Notes under the pieces: model-generated
What the model saw: the letters and a program-made list of their open reading frames with translations, nothing else
Told to the model about the DNA's origin: nothing
The model's database searches: none
NCBI GenBank assembly: GCA_958434805.1
Contig: CAUBDX010000047.1
Coordinates: 1 to 12,480, forward strand
Origin: an uncultured Phocaeicola sp.
GTDB lineage: Bacteria > Bacteroidota > Bacteroidia > Bacteroidales > Bacteroidaceae
Reading direction: 5' to 3'
Length of the DNA: 12,480 nucleotides
Shown: positions 6,754 through 12,480 of the stretch, piece by piece
How the letters are laid out: each line of letters opens with the position of its first letter
Numbering within the stretch: the first letter of the stretch is position 1
Position numbers and translations under genes: made by a program

Positions 6754-7920
6754 TTAGGGATAGAGTACATATTTTTTTCGTATGCTGCGATACGCTTCCA
6801 GTTTTTTCTTCCATGTTTCTTTGATTGCTTTTTCACTGTCTCCTCGAAGGATGGCTTTTCTTACTTGATCGGTACCCATGAGCAGGTCGAACCAGTGGGG
6901 GCGAGTGAAGAACTTGTTTCCATTTCCTGTGCGGCAATAACTTTGGTAGCTTTCTATGACATAGCGGAGGGATATTCCACTGGGGGCAGGCTGATGGCGG
7001 AGGTCTGCTCCATAACATTTCTGATTTTTATGAAGCGGGTTTTTGTCGAAACCTTCCAGTGGGCGGGGGATGAAAAAGAATGCATCGGACTGCTCTTTTA
7101 AAAGGGGGCTGCCGATGACTTGAAAAGGATAGGTTGTTCCACGGCCTACACTAATGTCGGTCCCTTCAAATGGACAGAGCGAGGGATAGAGAGCTATAGC
7201 CTGGTCGTTAGGCAAGTTGGGTGATGGCTTAACCGGTAGAGAGTAGGGTTGTCCGTGGCTCCATCCTTTTACTGTGATTACATGCAGGCGACAAGTCAGT
7301 CCATTGCCCAACCATCCTTCTCCGTTTATCATTTGTGCAAGTTCTCCTATTGTACACCCGTGGAGTACAGGAATAGGCAGCATTCCTACAAAACTTTTAA
7401 ATGAAGGCTGTAAGATTGGACCGTCAATATAGTCGCATGGATTCGGACGGTCGAGTACAATCACTTCTTTCTGATTTTCTGCACAGGCCTGCATAATATA
7501 ATATAAGGTACTGATGTAAGTATAAAACCGGGCACCTACATCTTGAATATCGAAAACCACTACATCTGTTTCCGCTAGTTGAACTGCTTGCGGTTTCTTG
7601 CTCTTTCCATAAAGTGATGTAATTCGTATGCCGGTACGCATATCGCGTCCGTCTTTTACTGTTTCTCCGGCGTCGGCATTTCCTCGGAATCCGTGTTCGG
7701 GGGCAAAGACTTGTACGATATTTATATTGCGGCTGCATAGGGTGTCAAGTAAATGCGTGTTTTTGCAGAGCGAGGTCTGGTTGACTGTAAGTGTGACTCT
7801 TTTCCCTTGTAATAGCGGGAGTAAAGCATCTAAACGTTCAGCACCGCACTGTGGCTTTGACGAGACAGAGACGCAGCAAAATAAACAGAAAATAAAATAG
7901 CAAATAGTACGGATATTCAT
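6754..7920 (-). CDS. namZ: Secreted exo-beta-N-acetylmuramidase, NamZ / GH171 (DUF1343) family
   Basis: A 388-residue protein. A hydrophobic segment at residues 5-20 forms a signal peptide with a likely cut near SVSS/K; there is no clear lipobox despite the cysteines. Family landmarks in order: VTLTVNQTS (42-50), PEHGFRG (74-80) with the conserved Glu-His, FDIQDVGARFYTY (123-135), DRPNP (157-161), SPNLPND (233-239) and FEGTDISVGRGT (251-262). NamZ enzymes remove N-acetylmuramic acid from the non-reducing end of peptidoglycan fragments; members were characterised in Bacillus subtilis and Tannerella forsythia. Export here implies periplasmic or surface wall-fragment scavenging or recycling. No MurNAc kinase, etherase or transporter is adjacent. 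It lies 78 bases after the mosaic ORF, with a possible promoter of its own. Family is confident; substrate follows the family. Confidence 0.9.
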   Translation of the reverse strand: MNIRTICYFIFCLFCCVSVSSKPQCGAERLDALLPLLQGKRVTLTVNQTSLCKNTHLLDTLCSRNINIVQVFAPEHGFRGNADAGETVKDGRDMRTGIRITSLYGKSKKPQAVQLAETDVVVFDIQDVGARFYTYISTLYYIMQACAENQKEVIVLDRPNPCDYIDGPILQPSFKSFVGMLPIPVLHGCTIGELAQMINGEGWLGNGLTCRLHVITVKGWSHGQPYSLPVKPSPNLPNDQAIALYPSLCPFEGTDISVGRGTTYPFQVIGSPLLKEQSDAFFFIPRPLEGFDKNPLHKNQKCYGADLRHQPAPSGISLRYVIESYQSYCRTGNGNKFFTRPHWFDLLMGTDQVRKAILRGDSEKAIKETWKKKLEAYRSIRKKYVLYP

Positions 7921-7950
7921 GTTGTTTCTAATTTGGAATTGAATAATCGG

Positions 7951-7981
7951 TAAAGTTAGCGGAAAAAGTGAGAAGCGGAAA
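7951..7981 (-). promoter_or_regulatory. Possible promoter of namZ
   Basis: On the minus strand TTTC (7978-7981), 19 bases, then TAACTTTA (7951-7958). Each box is one base off consensus and the spacing is ideal. The ATG lies about 30 bases downstream, like the other promoters here. Co-transcription with the upstream ORF is also possible because no terminator is visible between them. Confidence 0.45.
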
Positions 7982-7998
7982 TAGTATTTGGCATCTTT

Positions 7999-8781
7999 TT
8001 ATTTCTGAAGTTGGAAGCCGACAGGTATTGTGTATTTTACGGAAACCGGTTTCCCGCGTTGTATGCCCGGCTTCCATCGGGGTATGACTTCCTGCATCAC
8101 AATGGAAAGTAATGTTTTGCCTGTCAGGCTGTCAGTGGGGATTTCCCGTTCGTTCATACCAATATATCGGATGATAATCGGACTCTTGCCTGATACTTTC
8201 AATTTGAATCTACCTCGTCGGTCGGTAACAGTCCCATTGTGTGTCCCTTTTTCCACGATATTTGCTCCGGGCAGCGGTTCTCCGTTCGAGTCTTTCACGG
8301 TTCCGGTTAGGGTGACGGATGTGGTATCGCTTTGTTCTTGTGCGATGTGTGGCGTGGAGGGAGCTTCTTGCGGTATTGCATTGACTTGCATCGTAGCTGC
8401 CGATATGCCTATTAAGGTGATAGCTTTCCCCGCAGCACGCCGTAAGGCAATTTGTCGTTCCAGATAGTGTAATTCGGCTTCACATTGCGGACAGGTACCT
8501 GTGCAGTCTCCTTCGAAGTTGCAAGGTTGCGGACAAAAGTCTATCTCGTTTCTTTGAGCAATGTTGGAGCGAATTTCTTTTAGTATCACTTCTTGGTAGA
8601 GGGTTCCCGGCGTGTGCCATAGGCAGTGGTCGGGGGAGGAGTGACACTGTGGGTTGAGGCAGTAGCGGCAATGCAATGGGCAGCCATGGAATGCGGCAAG
8701 CGTAGTTACACCTTCTCCATCTGTCTGGATGCGGTGGCGGCATAGGCCGATAAAAGGAGCAAATAAGTTGAACTTATCCAT
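7999..8781 (-). CDS. Mosaic ORF: radical-SAM N-terminus + Cys motif + CarboxypepD_reg + TonB C-terminal tail
   Basis: A 260-residue ORF that reads as pieces of several proteins. Residues 1-66 match the start of a radical-SAM activase: FNLFAPF, then TDGEGVTT, then the iron-sulfur motif CPLHCRYC (C34, C38, C41). The rest of the barrel is missing. From about 67 comes a module, recalled from Bacteroides TonB-type proteins, with five cysteines (C83, C87, C93, C97, C100) and then a hydrophobic segment at 119-136. A carboxypeptidase-regulatory-like (SusC N-terminal type) domain fills about 155-230. The last 28 residues (PRWKPG..GKPVSVKYTIP) are the end of a TonB C-terminal domain without its beginning. 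An enzymatic radical-SAM function or full TonB function is therefore unlikely. It may be a deletion-made fusion of neighbouring genes, or a real reduced family. The promoter is intact and no stop breaks it. It precedes namZ. Confidence 0.7.
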   Translation of the reverse strand: MDKFNLFAPFIGLCRHRIQTDGEGVTTLAAFHGCPLHCRYCLNPQCHSSPDHCLWHTPGTLYQEVILKEIRSNIAQRNEIDFCPQPCNFEGDCTGTCPQCEAELHYLERQIALRRAAGKAITLIGISAATMQVNAIPQEAPSTPHIAQEQSDTTSVTLTGTVKDSNGEPLPGANIVEKGTHNGTVTDRRGRFKLKVSGKSPIIIRYIGMNEREIPTDSLTGKTLLSIVMQEVIPRWKPGIQRGKPVSVKYTIPVGFQLQK

Positions 8782-8806
8782 ACTTATAGAATCTTGTCTT
8801 TAGCTT

Positions 8807-8814
8807 CAAATGTA
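8807..8814 (-). promoter_or_regulatory. Promoter of the mosaic ORF
   Basis: TACATTTG on the minus strand is a perfect -7 box, 25 bases before the ATG at 8781. The -33 element is unclear; a T-rich block lies closer than usual. It forms a divergent pair with the promoter of the HD-domain gene, 41 bases away. Confidence 0.5.
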
Positions 8815-8833
8815 CTAAAAAACAGATAAAAGA

Positions 8834-8863
8834 TTCGGGGCAGGGAAAATAATTGTATTTTTG
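8834..8863 (+). promoter_or_regulatory. Promoter of the HD-domain gene
   Basis: TTCG (8834-8837), 18 bases, then TATTTTTG (8856-8863). The -7 box fits TAnnTTTG perfectly and the -33 is one base off. The ATG follows 35 bases later. It is divergent from the mosaic ORF promoter. Confidence 0.6.
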
Positions 8864-8898
8864 TTGCTTCTAAACAGATTGTAAAAATAAAAAAGACC

Positions 8899-9435
8899 AT
8901 GAACGCATTAGCACTTATTGACAAATATTATCCAGAGGAGAATGAATTGAAACATATATTGTTGACTCATAGCCGTTCGGTGGCAGACAAAGCTTTGGCT
9001 TTAGCCCGCTTGCATCCGGAATTGAATCTTGATTTACAGTTTATAGAAGAGGCTGCTCTTTTACACGATATCGGTATTTTCCTGACTGATGCCGATGGAA
9101 TCCATTGTTATGGTTCACATCCTTATATTTGCCATGGCTACTTGGGAGCCGACTTGGTGCGTAAAGAGGGTTATCCCCGTCATGCGTTGGTGTGTGAACG
9201 TCATACGGGAGCCGGGCTGTCGTTAAAGGCGATAGAAGAACGCAATCTTCCTATCCCTCATCGTGAAATGGTTCCGGTAAGTTTGGAAGAACAGCTTATC
9301 TGCTTCGCCGATAAGTTTTATTCAAAAACGAAATTAGATAAGGAAAAAAGTTTGGAGAAGGCACGTAAGAGCATAGAACGTCATGGCGAGGAAGGGCTGG
9401 AACGATTTGATAATTGGTGTAGCCTGTTTTTATAA
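8899..9435 (+). CDS. HD-domain metal-dependent phosphohydrolase, specificity unknown
   Basis: A 178-residue soluble protein with a single HD fold. The metal-binding set is visible: H24 in THSRSVADKA, H56-D57 in LLHDIGIF, H102 in ERHTG and D138 in CFADKFYSK. The D-I-G after the HD pair makes it HDIG-like. HD proteins usually cleave phosphomonoesters or nucleotides using Mg, Mn or Fe; the substrate cannot be read from sequence. No partner domain is fused. The ATG gives a natural start 35 bases after a consensus promoter, and TTGACAAATATT just inside the gene is coding. Neighbours (a mosaic ORF running the other way, and lptD after a terminator) give no clear functional hint. Confidence 0.85.
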   Translation: MNALALIDKYYPEENELKHILLTHSRSVADKALALARLHPELNLDLQFIEEAALLHDIGIFLTDADGIHCYGSHPYICHGYLGADLVRKEGYPRHALVCERHTGAGLSLKAIEERNLPIPHREMVPVSLEEQLICFADKFYSKTKLDKEKSLEKARKSIERHGEEGLERFDNWCSLFL

Positions 9436-9460
9436 TGCTTGGCTGAAAGGAGAGAAGAAA

Positions 9461-9497
9461 ACTCATTTAGCTGTATTAAAGAGCTGAGTATCTTTTT
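9461..9497 (+). terminator. Possible terminator after the HD-domain gene
   Basis: ACTCA (9461-9465) plus GCT (9470-9472) pair with AGC plus TGAGT (9482-9489), giving 8 bp with a four-base bulge. A T-rich tail with five T (9493-9497) follows. The bulge makes it only moderately convincing. The rest of the 9436-9566 gap shows nothing else. Confidence 0.4.
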
Positions 9498-9566
9498 CTT
9501 CTTGTATAGAGGATGACGTGAAAAGAGATGGCTGTTTAAAAGAAAAAATAAATTAAAAACACAGGC

Positions 9567-9601
9567 TTTGGCGTTTATTTGCAGGAGAATGCTTACTTTT
9601 G
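9567..9601 (+). promoter_or_regulatory. lptD promoter
   Basis: TACTTTTG (9594-9601) followed by CACC is a perfect -7 box. TTTG at 9567-9570 is a perfect -33 element, but the 23-base spacing is longer than the usual 19-21. The reading frame is open back to a TTG at 9579. A promoter at 9594-9601 lies inside that extension and so rules it out, supporting the ATG at 9630. Confidence 0.6.
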
Positions 9602-9629
9602 CACCGCTATATTGCGTAAAAAACAGATA

Positions 9630-12359
9630 ATGACATCATTTAAACGAACAACATATTTACTATTATCTTTATTTGTATTCGGTTTTTTCTGCTCTTTCTA
9701 TGCTGAAGCACAGCGTGTAAAAGGAAAGCGGACAAGACGGAGCAACATGGTTGCCGCTGATTCATTGGGGGCTGATTCGCTTTATGCTGATTCGTCGGCT
9801 ATGGACACATTGAAAAATGAGAAGAAAGAACCGCTTGATGATCCTGTGGTTTATGAAGCGAATGATTCAATTGTCTTTACAAAAGAGGGTTTTGCTCATC
9901 TGTATGGTAATGGAAAAGTAAATTATCAGAATATAGAATTGACCTCGGCTGTTATCTCGATGAATATGGATAGCAGTACCGTATATGCGCGTGGAGTAGC
10001 TGATACAACGGGGGTTGAATCGGGTACACCGGTGTTCAAGGACGGTGAAACGCCCTATGAATCGAAAATCATGCGCTATAACTTCAAGACCAAGAAAGGA
10101 TTTATCAACAGCATCGTAACCCAGCAGGGAGAAGGCTATGTTACCAGTGAAGAGGGTAAAAAGGGAGCTAATGATGAAATTTATATGCGCCATGGTCAAT
10201 ATACCACTTGCGATAACCATGAGCACCCGCACTTCTACCTGAAGCTTTCAATGGCAAAAGTACGTCCGAAGAAAAATGTTGTTTTCGGTCCGGCTCAGCT
10301 GGTGGTGGAGGATGTACCGCTTCCTATTGCGGTTCCTTTTGGCTTCTTCCCGTTTAACAGCAGCTATTCTTCGGGATTTATCATGCCCACTTACGGCGAT
10401 GAGATGAACCGCGGATTTTATTTGCGTGACGGTGGATATTATTTTGCCATCAGTGACCGGATGGACTTGAAGGTGCTGGGAGAAATATTCACCAAAGGGT
10501 CGTGGGGGCTCTCGGCTGCATCGAACTATAATAAGCGATATAAGTTCAGCGGTTCGTTTAATACCAGTTATCTGGTGACAAAGACGGGTGAGAAGGGAAT
10601 GCCCGACTATTCGGTGTCGAAGGACTTCCGTATTCAGTGGAGTCATCGGCAGGATGCGAAAGCAAGCCCGAACAGCTCATTCTCTGCCAGTGTGAACTTT
10701 GCTACCAGCAGCTATGACCGTTCCAGTTTGAGCAGTTTGTATAATCCGCAGGCGTACTCTCAGAATACGAAGGCATCAAGTGTGAGCTATTCACGCACTT
10801 TCCCAAGTATCGGACTGAATATATCGGGGACATTTAATATTACCCAGAATACCCGTGACTCTTCTTTGAGCATGACGTTGCCTGATGTGAATATCTCATT
10901 GAACCGTATTTATCCTTTTAAGCGGAAACGCTCAGCCGGTGATGACAAATGGTATGAGAAGATTTCGTTTCAATATACCGGTAATATCACGAATAAAATC
11001 AATACAAAGGATAACTTGCTGTTTAAGACACCGCTGACACAATGGGATAACGGTATGCAGCATAAAATACCGGTATCAGCAACATTTAACCTGTTTAAGT
11101 ATATCAATATTGTTCCGTCGTTTAACTACACGGAGCGTTGGTACTTGCGCAAGGTGATGCAGAGCTATGATGCCAGTGCAACTTCGCGTGACCATGTGAG
11201 GCGTGATACAATTAACGGATTTAACCGTGTATATGATTATAATCTGTCACTCCAGATGAACACGAAACTTTACGGTATGTATAAGCCTCTGTTTATGAAA
11301 AGCAAGGAGCTGCAAATCCGTCATGTCTTTACGCCGACGGTGAGCTATACTTATACACCCGATTTCGGAAAGAAGAGATACGGCTATTATGACACATACA
11401 CATATACCGATGAGAAAGGGGAGGTGCGTACAGTGGAATACTCTCCTTACGACGGTGCCGTATATGGTAAGCCGGGAAAAGGAATGTCACAGAGTATCAG
11501 TTTCTCGGTCGATAACAATATTGAAATGAAGATGAAGTCGGATAAAGACTCAACCGGATACAAGAAAATCAGCTTGATTGACCAGTTGGGGGGATCGCTT
11601 TCTTATGACTTCGCCAATCGTCGCTGGAGTGACTTGAGTATGAACTTGCGTCTGAAGCTGACCAAGAGTTATACTTTTAATATGAATGCCTCATTTGCTA
11701 CGTATGCCTACCAGTTTGATGAAAAGGGAAATGTAGTTGTAGGCGACCGGACAGAATGGTCGTACGGACGTTTCGGACGTTTTCAGGGATATAGTGGTTC
11801 GTTCTCTTATACGCTGAATAATGACACGTTTAAAAAACTGTTTGGCAAGAAGGAAGATGATAAGAAAAAAGACCAGAAAGCCGATAAGGAAGAGGAGGAT
11901 GAAGTAGATGAAGGAGCAGAAGATACCAATAAGGGAAATTTGCGTAAGACTGAGCAGGCATCTATTGATTCAGATGGTTACTTGGTGTTTAAATTTCCTT
12001 GGAGTATCAGTTTAAGCTACAGCTACAGCATCCGTGAAGATCGTTCGAAAGATATAAATATTAAAAAGATGCGTTACCCTTATTCGTTGACGCATTCTTT
12101 GAATGTTTCCGGAAACTTTAAGATTGGAAGCCGCTGGAATATGAATTACTCTACGGGTTACGATTTTACATCAAAAGAGATGTCAATGACCACGCTGAAC
12201 ATTACGCGTGACCTGCACTGTTTTAATATGAGCTGTGGCTTGGTTTTTGGACCGTTTACATCGTATAATTTTTCGATTCGTGCCAATTCAAGTATGCTGA
12301 CCGATGCCTTAAAATGGGATCAGCGAAGCAATACGGGTAGTTCGGTTACGTGGTACTAA
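9630..12359 (+). CDS. lptD: LptD-like LPS/LOS assembly outer-membrane protein
   Basis: A 909-residue protein from the ATG at 9630. That start places a clean signal peptide first: KR, a hydrophobic core at 8-20, and likely cleavage at AEA/Q (27/28). A low-complexity ADSLGADSLYADS stretch follows. An OstA/LptA-like N-domain covers about 65-250. A large beta barrel runs to the end, rich in alternating S/Y/F/N strands and closing with WY, an aromatic barrel end. LptD proteins deliver lipopolysaccharide through the outer membrane with LptE; length and layout fit the Bacteroidota form. The mature protein has three cysteines by my scan: C194 in the N-domain, and C864 and C869 near the C-terminus. 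A Lys/Asp/Glu-rich insert sits around 742-772, probably a surface or periplasmic loop. It is a single-gene unit with its own promoter and a downstream inverted repeat. Confidence 0.88.
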   Translation: MTSFKRTTYLLLSLFVFGFFCSFYAEAQRVKGKRTRRSNMVAADSLGADSLYADSSAMDTLKNEKKEPLDDPVVYEANDSIVFTKEGFAHLYGNGKVNYQNIELTSAVISMNMDSSTVYARGVADTTGVESGTPVFKDGETPYESKIMRYNFKTKKGFINSIVTQQGEGYVTSEEGKKGANDEIYMRHGQYTTCDNHEHPHFYLKLSMAKVRPKKNVVFGPAQLVVEDVPLPIAVPFGFFPFNSSYSSGFIMPTYGDEMNRGFYLRDGGYYFAISDRMDLKVLGEIFTKGSWGLSAASNYNKRYKFSGSFNTSYLVTKTGEKGMPDYSVSKDFRIQWSHRQDAKASPNSSFSASVNFATSSYDRSSLSSLYNPQAYSQNTKASSVSYSRTFPSIGLNISGTFNITQNTRDSSLSMTLPDVNISLNRIYPFKRKRSAGDDKWYEKISFQYTGNITNKINTKDNLLFKTPLTQWDNGMQHKIPVSATFNLFKYINIVPSFNYTERWYLRKVMQSYDASATSRDHVRRDTINGFNRVYDYNLSLQMNTKLYGMYKPLFMKSKELQIRHVFTPTVSYTYTPDFGKKRYGYYDTYTYTDEKGEVRTVEYSPYDGAVYGKPGKGMSQSISFSVDNNIEMKMKSDKDSTGYKKISLIDQLGGSLSYDFANRRWSDLSMNLRLKLTKSYTFNMNASFATYAYQFDEKGNVVVGDRTEWSYGRFGRFQGYSGSFSYTLNNDTFKKLFGKKEDDKKKDQKADKEEEDEVDEGAEDTNKGNLRKTEQASIDSDGYLVFKFPWSISLSYSYSIREDRSKDINIKKMRYPYSLTHSLNVSGNFKIGSRWNMNYSTGYDFTSKEMSMTTLNITRDLHCFNMSCGLVFGPFTSYNFSIRANSSMLTDALKWDQRSNTGSSVTWY

Positions 12360-12383
12360 ATAGTGAATAACGAGTAATGAAAA

Positions 12384-12426
12384 ATGAAGAATGAAAATCT
12401 GGAAGAGTCCGTTTTTCATTCTTCAT
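12384..12426 (+). terminator. Perfect 14-bp inverted repeat after lptD, possible terminator
   Basis: ATGAAGAATGAAAA (12384-12397) is the exact reverse complement of TTTTCATTCTTCAT (12413-12426). The 15-base loop can add GGA/TCC pairs. It lies 24 bases after the lptD stop. The stem is A/T-rich and no T-run follows it; T-rich bases are in the stem itself. It could be a weak terminator or a copy of an A/T-rich intergenic repeat. The remaining bases to 12480 hold only a possible start of a further gene. Confidence 0.5.
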
Positions 12427-12480
12427 GGCACTATAAAATATTTTGTGTAAATGGAAATACGGGATTCAGAAATGAGTCTC

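Noticed and set aside
6617..6814. A 65-codon minus-strand frame overlapping the end of namZ
   Set aside because: Lys/Ser/Thr-rich, no recognisable motif, overlaps namZ in another frame, and no promoter box is visible before it.
8480..8743. An 87-codon minus-strand frame within the mosaic ORF
   Set aside because: It is the shifted frame of the Cys-rich and radical-SAM part; the annotated frame carries the recognisable motifs.
7999..8781. Calling the mosaic ORF a functional radical-SAM enzyme
   Set aside because: Only the first 66 residues match; the barrel that holds S-adenosylmethionine and substrate is absent.
9579..9629. A 17-codon upstream extension of lptD from a TTG
   Set aside because: The likely promoter box lies inside it, and the ATG at 9630 gives a proper signal peptide directly.
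9867..10646. Two minus-strand frames (121 and 132 codons) inside lptD
   Set aside because: Both are antisense to the OstA-like and early barrel region, with no domain or promoter evidence.
12451..12480. ATG followed by ten open codons at the right edge, possible start of the next gene
   Set aside because: Too short to judge, and no proper TAnnTTTG box precedes it; the following sequence would settle it.

Overview
The window looks like a chromosomal segment of a Bacteroides-type gut bacterium (order Bacteroidales). The reasons are: eight upstream elements fit or nearly fit the Bacteroidota sigma consensus (-7 box TAnnTTTG); there are no clear Shine-Dalgarno sites; the CRISPR repeat is 47 bp and, from memory, resembles Bacteroides type II-C repeats; and the gene families include a Bacteroidota LptD, a SusC-like carboxypeptidase-regulatory domain, and an AraC regulator fused to a metal-binding domain. 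No species is claimed.

Layout. Positions 47-2086 are a CRISPR array of 27 repeats and 26 spacers (29-30 bp). No cas gene lies in the window; cas genes, if present, would be left of position 1. By analogy with Neisseria type II-C, crRNAs would be read from the minus strand. Every repeat carries a perfect minus-strand TAACTTTG box, so each spacer may have its own promoter. The right terminal repeat differs from the rest in a way that keeps pairing with crRNA through G-U wobbles, and a hairpin plus T-run follows it on the plus strand. It is therefore a candidate tracrRNA anti-repeat. Two neighbouring spacers (477-506 and 554-582) are near-identical, with two differences three bases apart.

Right of the array: a DjlA-like co-chaperone (2234-3016, +) converges on a Cu(I)-exporting P1B-ATPase with metal-binding domains at both ends (3132-5636, -). 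Next is a small AraC-family regulator with an N-terminal CxxC heavy-metal-associated-like domain (5724-6287, -), a probable copper-responsive partner. Two tandem tRNA-Glu(TTC) genes follow (6373-6559, -), with a shared promoter and terminator. Then come a secreted GH171/NamZ-type exo-N-acetylmuramidase (6754-7920, -) and a peculiar 260-residue mosaic ORF (7999-8781, -). The mosaic joins the start of a radical-SAM activase, a five-cysteine motif, a membrane segment, a carboxypeptidase-regulatory domain and only the tail of a TonB C-terminal domain. Across a divergent promoter region lie an HD-domain phosphohydrolase (8899-9435, +) and an LptD-like LPS transporter (9630-12359, +).

Functional themes are envelope biology (LptD, NamZ, the TonB/radical-SAM remnant), copper homeostasis (CopA plus regulator) and phage defence (CRISPR). 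Apart from the probable copA/regulator pair, the genes are mostly single transcription units with short 5' leaders. The strongest leads are the repeat-embedded promoters, the candidate tracrRNA, the paired spacers and the mosaic ORF.
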